DNA of 64,000 nt, from contig CALBNS010000066.1 in NCBI GenBank assembly GCA_937896665.1, forward strand, positions 11,126-75,125, in the 5' to 3' direction. Positions 54,190-63,125 of the stretch are shown one piece after another. A program made the position numbers and the translations under genes. Every line of letters begins with the position of its first letter. Positions within the stretch are counted from its first letter, which is position 1. Source of the stretch: an uncultured Clostridia bacterium. Lineage in GTDB: Bacteria > Bacillota > Clostridia > Lachnospirales > Lachnospiraceae. Under the pieces are notes generated by a model, which did no database searches, was not told where the DNA came from, and was given only the letters and a program-made list of their open reading frames with translations.

Positions 54190-55536
54190 ATGAGTGAACA
54201 GAAAGTGCTTGTGTTTGGTTCCGGGATTAGCGGGATTGGGGCGTGCAGACTGCTTGAACAGGTTGGAAAATCTGTGATTTTATATGATGGGAATACATCT
54301 TTAGATAAAGATGCGATGAAAGCACAGCTTGAAAAAGATACCAATATAGAGATTATTCTTGGAGAACTTCACGAAGAAGTGATGGATGTTTTGGAATTGG
54401 TTGTTATGAGTCCGGGAGTTCCAACAGACCTTCCGGTTGTGAATAAGATGAGGGATATGGGAATTCCAATTTGGGGCGAGATCGAGCTGGCATATACATA
54501 TGGTAAAGGAGATGTGCTTGCAATTACCGGAACGAATGGAAAGACCACGACAACTGCTCTTTTAGGTAAGATTATGAAGAACTACAAAGAAAGTGTGTAC
54601 GTGGTAGGAAATATCGGAAATCCATATACGACAGTAGCCTTGGACATGACAAAAGACAGTGTCGCGGTTGCGGAAGTCAGCAGCTTCCAATTGGAGACGA
54701 TCCATGAATTCCGACCTTGTGTCAGTGCAATTTTGAATATTACACCTGATCATCTTAACAGACATCATACGATGGAAGCCTACATTGCTGCAAAAGAGGA
54801 TATTGCAAAAAATCAGACTGGAAAAGATACCTGTGTGTTGAATTATGAGGATGCTGTCCTCCGAGAATTTGGTGAAAATGTGAATGCAGAAGTTCTATAT
54901 TTCAGCAGTCAGCGTACATTAGAAAAAGGTGTGTATTTAGAAAATGGCAATATCATTTATAAGGTAGACGAAGAAGTATGCCTTTGTCATGTGAATGAAT
55001 TGAAACTATTAGGAACACACAATTATGAAAATGTGATGGCAGCGGCAGCTATGGCAGCAGCATATGGAGTGCCGATGGATATTATCAGAAAAACAGTGAA
55101 GGAATTTGCAGGTGTTGAACACCGTATTGAGTTCGTGTGTGAAAAGAACGGAGTCGCATATTATAATGACTCCAAAGGAACGAATCCGGATGCTGCAATC
55201 AAAGGTATTCAGGCAATGAACCGACCGACATTCTTAATTGGCGGTGGCTATGATAAAAATTCCGAGTTTGAGGAATGGATTGAAGCTTTTGACGGCAAAG
55301 TCAAAAAGTTGGTACTGCTTGGACAGACAAGGGAAAAGATTGCCGATGCTGCAAGAAATGTTGGATTTGAAGAAATTGTAATGACAGATTCCCTGGAAGA
55401 AGCTGTAAATGTGTGTGCGAAGGCAGCAGAGCCGGGAGATGCAGTATTATTGTCACCGGCGTGTGCAAGCTGGGGCATGTTTAAGAATTATGAAGAACGT
55501 GGAGATAAATTCAAAGAACTTGTAAATGCTTTATAA
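54190..55536 (+). CDS. murD: UDP-N-acetylmuramoylalanine-D-glutamate ligase
   Basis: 448 residues from ATG 54190 with GAGGAGG six bases upstream. Mur ligase adding D-Glu to UDP-MurNAc-L-Ala. FGSGISGIGACRLL at the start, ATP loop TGTNGKTTTTALLG, EVSSFQLE, NITPDHLNRH and NDSKGTNPDA, all typical of MurD. murE and murF are not in the cluster. Confidence 0.96.
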   Translation: MSEQKVLVFGSGISGIGACRLLEQVGKSVILYDGNTSLDKDAMKAQLEKDTNIEIILGELHEEVMDVLELVVMSPGVPTDLPVVNKMRDMGIPIWGEIELAYTYGKGDVLAITGTNGKTTTTALLGKIMKNYKESVYVVGNIGNPYTTVALDMTKDSVAVAEVSSFQLETIHEFRPCVSAILNITPDHLNRHHTMEAYIAAKEDIAKNQTGKDTCVLNYEDAVLREFGENVNAEVLYFSSQRTLEKGVYLENGNIIYKVDEEVCLCHVNELKLLGTHNYENVMAAAAMAAAYGVPMDIIRKTVKEFAGVEHRIEFVCEKNGVAYYNDSKGTNPDAAIKGIQAMNRPTFLIGGGYDKNSEFEEWIEAFDGKVKKLVLLGQTREKIADAARNVGFEEIVMTDSLEEAVNVCAKAAEPGDAVLLSPACASWGMFKNYEERGDKFKELVNAL

Positions 55537-55545
55537 GGAGTGAAT

Positions 55546-56634
55546 GTGTTGATGCGTTCAAAATCAAAAAAAGGCTACGACTATAGTATGATTGCAGTTG
55601 TACTGATTTTGGTGCTTGTGGGGTTGATTATCCTTTTTAGCACGAGTGCGTATAACGGACAGGTGAAATTTGAGGACCGTTTTTACTATTTAAAAAAACA
55701 GGCATTTGCAACGACACTTGGTCTGGCTGCCATGTTTATTGTGGCAAATATTGATTATCACATCTGGAAGCAGTTTGCAGTGATTGCTTATATAGTGTCG
55801 ATTTTGCTTTCTGTAGCAGTATTGTTTATTGGTGATGAGTATAATGGGTCCAAAAGATGGTTGTCTTTCGGGCCCTTATCTTTTCAGCCTTCTGAATTTG
55901 CCAAGGTTGCAGTGATTTTGTTTCTGGCATTTATTATCGAAAAAAATATAAAAAAAATGAATAAAATGCGGACACTTCTTGTGGTCATTTTATCCATTCT
56001 TCCGATTGTAGGACTTGTAGGGGCAAGCAATCTGAGTACCGCGATTATTATTCTGGGAATTGGTGTTATATTGGTTTTTGTGGCAAGCCCGAAATATGCA
56101 CAGTTTATATGGCTCTGTGTCAGCGGAGTCGGATTTCTAACAATATTTCTCGCATTGGAAAGCTATAGACTGGAGCGGCTGGCAATCTGGAGAAACCCGG
56201 AGAAATATGAAAAAGGTTACCAGACACTGCAAGGACTATATGCCATTGGTTCCGGAGGTTTGTTCGGCAGAGGACTGGGATCTAGTGTGCAGAAACTTGG
56301 ATTTGTGCCGGAGGCACAGAATGATATGATTTTTTCGATTGTCTGTGAGGAACTGGGGCTGGTAGGTGCATCTTTTGTTATTATACTATTTTTGATTCTA
56401 ATCTGGCGTTTTTTTATCATTGCTACGAAATCAAAAGATTTGTTTGGTGCATTGATTGCGACGGGTGCAATGGGGCATATGATGATCCAGGTGATATTAA
56501 ATATTGCGGTTGTAACCAATACAATTCCGAATACGGGAATTACACTCCCGTTTATCAGTTATGGAGGTACTTCAGTTGTATTCTTATTATTAGAAATGGG
56601 GCTTGTACTAAGTGTATCGAATCTGATAGAATGA
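55546..56634 (+). CDS. ftsW: FtsW/SpoVE family glycan polymerase (dcw copy)
   Basis: About 362 residues; GTG 55546, TTG 55549 and ATG 55552 all follow AAGGAG at workable spacing. SEDS family with ~10 helices: LFSTSAYNGQVKFEDR, KRWLSFGPLSFQPSEFAKVA, SNLSTAIII, LYAIGSGGLFGRGLGSSVQK, PNTGITLPFISYGGTS. It supplies glycan polymerisation to the PBPs upstream. In other clostridia murG usually follows; here ftsQ does. Confidence 0.92.
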   Translation: MLMRSKSKKGYDYSMIAVVLILVLVGLIILFSTSAYNGQVKFEDRFYYLKKQAFATTLGLAAMFIVANIDYHIWKQFAVIAYIVSILLSVAVLFIGDEYNGSKRWLSFGPLSFQPSEFAKVAVILFLAFIIEKNIKKMNKMRTLLVVILSILPIVGLVGASNLSTAIIILGIGVILVFVASPKYAQFIWLCVSGVGFLTIFLALESYRLERLAIWRNPEKYEKGYQTLQGLYAIGSGGLFGRGLGSSVQKLGFVPEAQNDMIFSIVCEELGLVGASFVIILFLILIWRFFIIATKSKDLFGALIATGAMGHMMIQVILNIAVVTNTIPNTGITLPFISYGGTSVVFLLLEMGLVLSVSNLIE

Positions 56635-56668
56635 AAGTATAATTCTTATTTCAGGGGAGGTAATAGGG

Positions 56669-57427
56669 GTGACAGATAAAAAGAAACGCAAGAGACGCAA
56701 AAGGAGCAGAATAGGTTATTATTTATATGCAGTAACTGCACTGATTCTAATGCTTGCGATTATAGCCCTGTCTACATTGCTTCTATTTCATGTACAAAAG
56801 ATGGAAGTAAAAGGAACAAAGTATACAGACAGTAATGAGATTTTAAGGTGGGTACAGGAAGACCAATATGTCGTCAATTCAATTTACGCATGTGTCAAAT
56901 TTAAAATGGGAGATTATGAGAAGCCGATATATCTTGAGGACGTGAAAATGCGTATGAAGGCACCATGGAGTCTTGTTGTGGAAGTAAAAGAAAAGGAAAT
57001 CGTTGGGGGAATTCTATTGGGAAGTGCCTATGCCTATTTTGATGCAGACGGACTTTTGATGTTAACAAGCACAGAGATTCTGGAAAATATACTAATTATT
57101 GAGGGTGTTGAAGCAGAAAGTACAGGGCTTTATGAAAGACTTTCTGTGGACAACGATAAAATATTTCAGTATACTGTGAATCTGTCAGAAGAGCTGGAGG
57201 AGAGTCCGCTTGAACCGGATCGTATCGTATGGGAAGATAATGGTATGAATCTTTATTTTGGTGAAGTACGTGTGCAGTTGGGAAGAACAGATTTTGGTGA
57301 GAAACTATTACAATTACCGCCTGTTCTGAAAGAATTAGAAGGAAAAAGAGGGGTGCTTCACATGGAATACTACAACGAAATGAGTACAAACATCACTTTT
57401 GAAAAAGAAGTGGAGCAAAATCCATAA
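56669..57427 (+). CDS. ftsQ: FtsQ/DivIB divisome protein
   Basis: 252 residues from GTG 56669 with GGGGAGG eight bases upstream. Basic cytoplasmic N-terminus (KKKRKRRKRSR), helix (~14-37), then a POTRA domain starting VQKMEVKGTKYTDSNEILRW, and a beta domain. It scaffolds FtsL and the septal PBP. Weakly conserved; location between ftsW and ftsZ confirms it. Confidence 0.88.
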   Translation: MTDKKKRKRRKRSRIGYYLYAVTALILMLAIIALSTLLLFHVQKMEVKGTKYTDSNEILRWVQEDQYVVNSIYACVKFKMGDYEKPIYLEDVKMRMKAPWSLVVEVKEKEIVGGILLGSAYAYFDADGLLMLTSTEILENILIIEGVEAESTGLYERLSVDNDKIFQYTVNLSEELEESPLEPDRIVWEDNGMNLYFGEVRVQLGRTDFGEKLLQLPPVLKELEGKRGVLHMEYYNEMSTNITFEKEVEQNP

Positions 57428-57444
57428 AAATAAAAAAAATACTA

Positions 57445-57473
57445 TTGATTATTTCGAAAAAAGCCGATATTAT
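57445..57473 (+). promoter_or_regulatory. Promoter of ftsZ
   Basis: TTGATT at 57445-57450, 17-bp spacer, TATTAT at 57468-57473, inside the 120-base gap between ftsQ and ftsZ; gives ftsZ a separate start from the dcw transcript. Confidence 0.68.
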
Positions 57474-57546
57474 ATATCTATATGGCTGGATGCGATATAG
57501 TCGTGGGACGTATAAGATAAATAAGGAAACGAAGGAGGAGAAACCC

Positions 57547-58752
57547 TTGTTAGAGATTAAAACAAATGAATCAGAAGCAGCAGCAAAAATCATAGTTATT
57601 GGTGTCGGTGGAGGCGGTAACAACGCAGTAAACCGTATGATCGACGAACAGATTGCAGGTGTAGAATTTATTGCAATTAATACAGATAAACAAGCATTAC
57701 AATTATCAAAGGCTCCAACATTGATGCAGATTGGTGACAAGCTTACAAAAGGACTTGGTGCCGGAGCAAGACCAGAGATTGGTGAAAAGGCAGCAGAAGA
57801 AAGTGCAGAAGAGATTGCAGCAGCATTAAAAGGTGCCGACATGGTATTCGTTACCTGTGGTATGGGTGGCGGAACCGGTACAGGTGCGACACCGGTTGTA
57901 GCACGTATTGCGAAAGAATTGGGAGCGTTGACAGTAGGTGTTGTTACAAAACCTTTCCGTTTTGAATCAAAGACACGTATGAACAACGCATTAGCAGGTA
58001 TTGAAAAATTAAAAGAAAATGTTGATACATTAATCGTAATTCCAAATGATAAGTTGTTAGAAGTTGTAGACAGAAGAACAACTATGCCGGATGCTCTTAA
58101 GAAAGCAGACGAAGTATTACAGCAGGGTATTCAAGGTATCACAGACTTAATCAATGTACCTTCATTGATCAACCTTGACTTTGCTGACGTTCAGACGGTT
58201 ATGATTGATAAAGGCATTGCTCATATCGGTATTGGATATGGTAAAGGGGATGACAAGGCACTTGAAGCTGTTAAAGAAGCAGTTGCAAGTCCACTTCTTG
58301 AGACAACCATTGCAGGAGCATCTCATGTAATTATTAATATTTCAGGAGATATTACTTTGATGGATGCAAGTGATGCGGCAGAATATGTACAAGATCTTGC
58401 AGGTGAAGAAGCAAATATTATCTTTGGTGCAATGTATGACGACTCAAAGACTGATGAAGCTACAATTACAGTTATTGCGACAGGATTACATAATGCAGGA
58501 GGCACTGCTTCTAAATTAAAATCAAGATTAGAAGGAAAACCGGCTGCGATTCAGAATGTAGAAAAGTATGAAGCACCGGTTGTACCAACACCAAAGGCAC
58601 CGGAGCTTGATTTGAGCATGGCATTTACAGATAGAACAGCAGTACAGCCAAAGACGGCAGGTGGTACAGTTCCTTCATTACAGACTCCAAGAACACCAAC
58701 AAGTCAGGTAAAAGAAACATCAATTAAAATCCCGTCATTTTTGAAAAAATAA
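57547..58752 (+). CDS. ftsZ: Cell division GTPase FtsZ
   Basis: Tubulin-like protein forming the division ring. 401 residues from TTG 57547, chosen because AAGGAGGAG lies six bases before it; an in-frame ATG at 57445 would overlap the promoter. N-terminal IIVIGVGGGGNNAVNRMI, the tubulin signature GMGGGTGTGATPVVA, and the C-terminal interaction peptide IKIPSFLKK after a Pro/Thr linker. ftsA is not adjacent. Confidence 0.97.
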   Translation: MLEIKTNESEAAAKIIVIGVGGGGNNAVNRMIDEQIAGVEFIAINTDKQALQLSKAPTLMQIGDKLTKGLGAGARPEIGEKAAEESAEEIAAALKGADMVFVTCGMGGGTGTGATPVVARIAKELGALTVGVVTKPFRFESKTRMNNALAGIEKLKENVDTLIVIPNDKLLEVVDRRTTMPDALKKADEVLQQGIQGITDLINVPSLINLDFADVQTVMIDKGIAHIGIGYGKGDDKALEAVKEAVASPLLETTIAGASHVIINISGDITLMDASDAAEYVQDLAGEEANIIFGAMYDDSKTDEATITVIATGLHNAGGTASKLKSRLEGKPAAIQNVEKYEAPVVPTPKAPELDLSMAFTDRTAVQPKTAGGTVPSLQTPRTPTSQVKETSIKIPSFLKK

Positions 58753-58768
58753 TATTAGGACAATGAAA

Positions 58769-58800
58769 AGTACAGTTCGAATGAGCTGTACTTTTTTTGG
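58769..58800 (+). terminator. Intrinsic terminator after ftsZ
   Basis: Stem AGTACAG/CTGTACT, extendable by G-T and A-T pairs, followed by seven T residues. Confidence 0.85.
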
Positions 58801-58827
58801 AAAAAATTATCATTTCATGGAGCCTAA

Positions 58828-58894
58828 TGTCGTAAAAAACGAAGAAACCTAAGCAGTATTTTGACAAAATTCTTTTTTCGTTGGTTTGTATAAT
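58828..58894 (+). promoter_or_regulatory. spoIIG-type promoter with Spo0A-like boxes
   Basis: TTGACA at 58861-58866 and TATAAT at 58889-58894 are 22 bp apart, too far for normal sigma-A use but equal to the Bacillus spoIIG spacing. On the - strand TTTTGTCAAAA overlaps the -35 element and matches a 0A box; TGTCGTA near 58828 is a second, one-mismatch candidate. Confidence 0.8.
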
Positions 58895-58946
58895 AGGATT
58901 TGCTTGAATACCAAATTTATATATCCAAAGAGAAAGAAGGTGGAAC

Positions 58947-59729
58947 GTGTACTACGAATTATATGTAGATGTGCTGTTTTTAGTCAATTTCGTAATGGAT
59001 TATTTTTTACTGCTTCTGGTAAAGCGAATGCTGAAATGTCAAGCCACACATGGAAGGATTTGCATCGGAGCAGGGATTGGCTCTTTATTGACCTGTGTTA
59101 TAACGGTAATCTACATTCCGTATACATTCATAAAACTGGTACTGTTTCATGGCTTAGTAAATACGTTCATGATTAGAATAGGACTTAAAATCAAAAATGG
59201 AAGAGAATTCGTCAAAGCATTTATCATGCTCTACATAGGTGGATTTCTATTGGGAGGAGTGCTTGGGAGCTTACGTCCCTTTGTTAAAACAGGTAGTTTG
59301 TTTCTGGCATCAGCAATTGCAGGATATTATGTGGTTCTGGGAATATGGAATTTTATTTCTCACTTGCAAAAAATGCGTCAGTACAGATGTAAAGTAGAAT
59401 TATACCAGCACGGAAAATGTTACTGTGTGGAGGCAATGATTGATACGGGAAATGGATTGTGCGATCCGGTTACCGGACAGCCGGTATCTATTTTAGGAAA
59501 AGAAGATGCGAGACGTTTTTTAGGAAATGAGAAGGCAGAACGGTTCCGATATATACCGTACCATTCCATTGGGAAGAGCGGGGGACTTCTTCCCACTGTA
59601 AAAATCGATAAGATGTGCGTGTTTCGCGAAAGAGAATATTGGATTAGAGCGCCGCTCATTGCAATTAGCGAAGAAAAAATTTCCGTTAGAGGAGAGTATA
59701 GTATGATTTTAAATCCAGATTTGTTTTAG
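58947..59729 (+). CDS. spoIIGA: Sporulation sigma-E processing peptidase SpoIIGA
   Basis: 260 residues from GTG 58947 (GAAGGTGG upstream). Five N-terminal helices, then a cytoplasmic aspartic-protease domain with the catalytic motif AMIDTGNGL (Asp near 166) and GLLPTVKIDKM. It cleaves pro-sigma-E in the mother cell on a signal from the forespore. Followed 11 bases later by sigE. Confidence 0.94.
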   Translation: MYYELYVDVLFLVNFVMDYFLLLLVKRMLKCQATHGRICIGAGIGSLLTCVITVIYIPYTFIKLVLFHGLVNTFMIRIGLKIKNGREFVKAFIMLYIGGFLLGGVLGSLRPFVKTGSLFLASAIAGYYVVLGIWNFISHLQKMRQYRCKVELYQHGKCYCVEAMIDTGNGLCDPVTGQPVSILGKEDARRFLGNEKAERFRYIPYHSIGKSGGLLPTVKIDKMCVFREREYWIRAPLIAISEEKISVRGEYSMILNPDLF

Positions 59730-59740
59730 GAGGGTTTTGA

Positions 59741-60484
59741 ATGATTATAAAAGTAGCTGTACCGCAACAGTTTAAATTTAAAATGATACCGGGATTTCGT
59801 ACAATATTATTTCCGGAGAAACGAGATATACATTATATTGGAGGCTCGGAAGTGCTGCCTCCCCCATTGGAAACAGAGGAAGAAAATGCTGTAATTAATG
59901 ATTTAGGAACAGAAAGAGATGATGAAGCAAAAAAGATTTTGATTGAGCATAATCTGCGTCTCGTGGTATATATTGCGAAAAAATTTGATAATACGGGAGT
60001 GAGTGTGGAAGATTTGATTTCTATTGGGACGATAGGTCTGATTAAGGCAATTAATACATTTAATCCAACAAAAAAGATTAAGCTTGCAACGTATGCGTCG
60101 CGCTGTATTGAAAATGAGATTTTAATGTATCTGAGACGAAATAATAAGACAAAGATGGAGGTTTCGATTGATGAGCCGTTGAATGTGGACTGGGATGGAA
60201 ACGAATTGCTGTTGTCTGATATTCTGGGGACAGAGGAAGATACGATTTACCGTGAGATGGAAAATGAAGTGGAGAGGAAATTGTTAATGAAGGCGGTGAA
60301 CAGGCTCCCGGGGCGAGAAAAACTGATTGTACAGATGAGATATGGACTTAATACTACTGATGGGAAAGAAAGAACACAAAAAGAAGTGGCGGATTTGCTT
60401 GGTATTTCTCAGTCATATATATCCAGACTGGAAAAGAAAATTATGCAACGTTTAAAAAGAGATATTGTTCGCTATGAATTATAA
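59741..60484 (+). CDS. sigE: RNA polymerase sporulation sigma factor SigE (pro-form)
   Basis: 247 residues. The N-terminal ~31 residues are a pro-sequence; HYIGGSEVLPPPL lines up with the Bacillus cleavage region, putting the cut between His31 and Tyr32. Region 2 (HNLRLVVYIAKKF, EDLISIGTIGLIKAI, KLATYASRCIENEILM) and region 4 (TQKEVADLLGISQSYISRLEKKI) are complete. It directs mother-cell genes, probably including cotJABC in this window. Confidence 0.96.
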   Translation: MIIKVAVPQQFKFKMIPGFRTILFPEKRDIHYIGGSEVLPPPLETEEENAVINDLGTERDDEAKKILIEHNLRLVVYIAKKFDNTGVSVEDLISIGTIGLIKAINTFNPTKKIKLATYASRCIENEILMYLRRNNKTKMEVSIDEPLNVDWDGNELLLSDILGTEEDTIYREMENEVERKLLMKAVNRLPGREKLIVQMRYGLNTTDGKERTQKEVADLLGISQSYISRLEKKIMQRLKRDIVRYEL

Positions 60485-60550
60485 AAAACAGTAAAAGTAT
60501 ACCGAAATGCTCTGGAAAGTGATAAAATAAAACAAAAAGGGGCTGAGTGC

Positions 60551-62158
60551 ATGAAACTGACATTTATAGGTGCGGCTCATGAGGTGACAGGAAGCTGCCA
60601 TTTTTTAGAGGCGAACGGAAAAAACATATTAATTGATTGTGGAATGGAGCAGGGACCGGATTTATATGAGAATCAGGAACTGCCAATTGGGGCAGAAAGT
60701 GTAGATTACATCCTTTTGACCCACGCGCACATTGATCATTCAGGCATGATTCCGATGATGTGCAAGAATGGTTTCAAGGGAGAAATTGTTACCACATTTG
60801 CGACGGCAGACCTTTGCAGTATTATGCTTCGTGACAGTGCACACATTCAGGAATTTGAGGCAGAGTGGAGAAACCGTAAAGCAAGGCGTGCCGGAGCACC
60901 GCTTTATGAACCATTGTACACCATGCAGGATGCATTGGATGCAATTGAGTTGCTTGCTCCTTGTGATTATAATCAGCGAATCAAGTTGTGTGAAGGGATT
61001 GAAGTACGGTTTACAGATATCGGGCATCTTCTCGGTTCTGCAAGTATTGAAGTGTGGGTTACTGAGGGAGATGTGGCACGCAAGATTGTATTTTCCGGGG
61101 ATATTGGTAATGTAGAGCAGCCGATTTTAAAGGATCCAAAGCGGACGGAAAAAGCAGATTATATCGTAATAGAATCTACTTACGGTAATCGCATACATAG
61201 TGAGGAACGGCCGGATTATCTGGGTGAATTCACAAAAATTCTGCGGGAAACATTTGAAAAAGGCGGCAATGTTATAATTCCGTCTTTTGCAGTAGGAAGA
61301 ACACAGGAGATACTGTATTTTATCCGAGAGATTAAGGAAAAGCAGCTTTTGAAAGAATTCCAGGATTTTGAGGTGTATGTGGACAGTCCACTTGCGATCG
61401 AGGCGACAAGCATTTTTACGAAAAATCAAAGGGCATGTTTTGATGAGGAAGCGCTGGCGCTTGTAGAGAAAGGAATTAATCCACTGGTATTTCCGGGGTT
61501 AAAGCTCTCAGTGACAAGTGATGACTCTAAAATGATTAATTTCGATGAAAAACCAAAGGTGATTGTCTCAGCGTCTGGTATGTGTGAGGCGGGTCGCATC
61601 CGTCATCATTTGAAACATAATCTGTGGCGAAAAGAATGTACCATCCTTTTTGTGGGTTATCAATCGGTGGGAACACTTGGACGAAAGTTGATTGAGGGAG
61701 CGCCTTCTGTGAAGCTGTTTGGAGAAAATATTGGAGTTTCGGCACGGATTGAGAGTCTCAAGGGCATCAGTGGTCATGCCGATATGAAAGGATTGTTAGA
61801 TTGGCTGTCCGGATTTAAAAGTGATATTCAGAGAGTGTTCGTTGTGCATGGTGAAGACGACGTGACAGATGAATTTGCAAAGACAGTTACGCAGAACTTT
61901 GGCTGGAAGACATTGGCACCTTACTCAGGAGGCTGCGTGGATCTGGTAAACAATGAAGTTCTGACTGAGGGCGTGAAGGTTGCGAAGAAGGCTGTGGAAA
62001 AACCTGCAAAGGTAAAGGCTATGATTGTATTTAACAGAGTGGTAGCAGCCGGAAAACACTTAATGGAAGTAATTTTGAAAAATGAAGGACTTGCGAATAA
62101 AGACCTTGCAAAATTCGAGAGTCAGATTCAAAATCTGGCAGATAAGTGGGATAGATAA
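60551..62158 (+). CDS. Metallo-beta-lactamase/beta-CASP RNA-processing hydrolase
   Basis: 535 residues. The zinc site is THAHIDHSG at ~58-66; further ligands are in DIGHLLGSAS and FSGDIGN. The beta-CASP motifs follow (ESTYGNR, PSFAVGRTQE, SASGMCEAGRIRHH, GISGHAD). The family includes CPSF-like nucleases and bacterial RNases; a specific target is not evident. It sits between sigE and sigG, which are adjacent in Bacillus. Confidence 0.9.
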   Translation: MKLTFIGAAHEVTGSCHFLEANGKNILIDCGMEQGPDLYENQELPIGAESVDYILLTHAHIDHSGMIPMMCKNGFKGEIVTTFATADLCSIMLRDSAHIQEFEAEWRNRKARRAGAPLYEPLYTMQDALDAIELLAPCDYNQRIKLCEGIEVRFTDIGHLLGSASIEVWVTEGDVARKIVFSGDIGNVEQPILKDPKRTEKADYIVIESTYGNRIHSEERPDYLGEFTKILRETFEKGGNVIIPSFAVGRTQEILYFIREIKEKQLLKEFQDFEVYVDSPLAIEATSIFTKNQRACFDEEALALVEKGINPLVFPGLKLSVTSDDSKMINFDEKPKVIVSASGMCEAGRIRHHLKHNLWRKECTILFVGYQSVGTLGRKLIEGAPSVKLFGENIGVSARIESLKGISGHADMKGLLDWLSGFKSDIQRVFVVHGEDDVTDEFAKTVTQNFGWKTLAPYSGGCVDLVNNEVLTEGVKVAKKAVEKPAKVKAMIVFNRVVAAGKHLMEVILKNEGLANKDLAKFESQIQNLADKWDR

Positions 62159-62271
62159 TCACGTGTTTGTCAAGGCATAAAAGTTTTTTTAATTTTAAAA
62201 GAAAAGTATAGAGGAGAGCCATCTTGTAAATCATTTTACTATTACAAAATGTGATAGGAGGATGAAACAGG

Positions 62272-63051
62272 ATGGCTCTTAGTAAAGTAGATATATGCGG
62301 AGTAGATACCTCAAAGCTGCCGGTGTTGAAAGAAGAGGAGAAGGCGGCACTGTTTGAACGAATTAAAGCAGGCGATAAAAAAGCAAAAGAGGAGTATATC
62401 AAAGGAAACCTGAGGCTGGTACTAAGTGTAATCAAACGCTTTGGAAACAGTAATGAGAATCCCGATGATTTATTTCAGATAGGATGTGTAGGTCTGATTA
62501 AGGCAATTGATAATTTTAACACAGAATTAGATGTCAAATTCTCAACATATGCGGTACCTATGATTATAGGGGAAATCAGACGTTATATGCGTGACAATAA
62601 TTCAATCCGTGTAAGTCGCTCTCTACGGGATACTGCATATAAAGCAATTTACGCAAAAGAAGCATATTTAAAGCAAAATTTACGGGAGCCGACAATACAG
62701 GAGATTGCAGAAGAGATAGGAATCTCAAAAGAGGACATCGTATTTGCACTGGATGCCATACAGGCACCGATGAGCTTGAATGAGCCGGTGTACAATGATA
62801 ATGGGGATGCACTTTATGTGATGGATCAAATTAGTGACAAGAAGAGTAAGGAAGACAAGTGGATTGAGGATCTGGCACTTCAGGCAGCTATGGAACGATT
62901 GGGGGAGCGAGAACGCTATATTATTAATCTTCGCTTTTTTCAAGGAAAAACTCAGATAGAAGTGGCACAGGAAATTGCAATTTCTCAGGCCCAGGTGAGC
63001 AGATTAGAAAAGCATGCACTAAAGGTCATGAAACAATATCTCACATATTGA
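62272..63051 (+). CDS. sigG: RNA polymerase sporulation sigma factor SigG
   Basis: 259-residue forespore sigma factor. The N-terminal KVDICGVDTSKLPVL is the SigG-specific opening. Region 2 has NLRLVLSVIKRF and DDLFQIGCVGLIKAIDNF, region 3 REPTIQEIAEEIGI, region 4 GKTQIEVAQEIAISQAQVSRLE. AGGAGG lies ten bases before its ATG. I could not find a convincing forespore promoter in the 110-base gap upstream. Confidence 0.96.
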   Translation: MALSKVDICGVDTSKLPVLKEEEKAALFERIKAGDKKAKEEYIKGNLRLVLSVIKRFGNSNENPDDLFQIGCVGLIKAIDNFNTELDVKFSTYAVPMIIGEIRRYMRDNNSIRVSRSLRDTAYKAIYAKEAYLKQNLREPTIQEIAEEIGISKEDIVFALDAIQAPMSLNEPVYNDNGDALYVMDQISDKKSKEDKWIEDLALQAAMERLGERERYIINLRFFQGKTQIEVAQEIAISQAQVSRLEKHALKVMKQYLTY

Positions 63052-63085
63052 AGGAGCATGATTGTTCTCTCATAAGGAATTTACT

Positions 63086-63125
63086 AGGCTACATCTTCTT
63101 TTGGACATTGGTGTAGCCTTTTTTC
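63086..63125 (+). terminator. Intrinsic terminator after sigG
   Basis: Perfect stem AGGCTACA/TGTAGCCT with a 18-base loop and a T tract. The right arm lies inside the first unit of the hairpin array below. Confidence 0.82.

Noticed and set aside
58886..59176. A 96-codon + strand frame overlapping spoIIGA
   Set aside because: It covers the promoter and ribosome site of spoIIGA and is out of frame with that well-supported gene.
62159..62271. Forespore (sigma-F/G) promoter before sigG
   Set aside because: GTATA and CATTTTA occur, but their 21-base spacing does not fit the known pattern.
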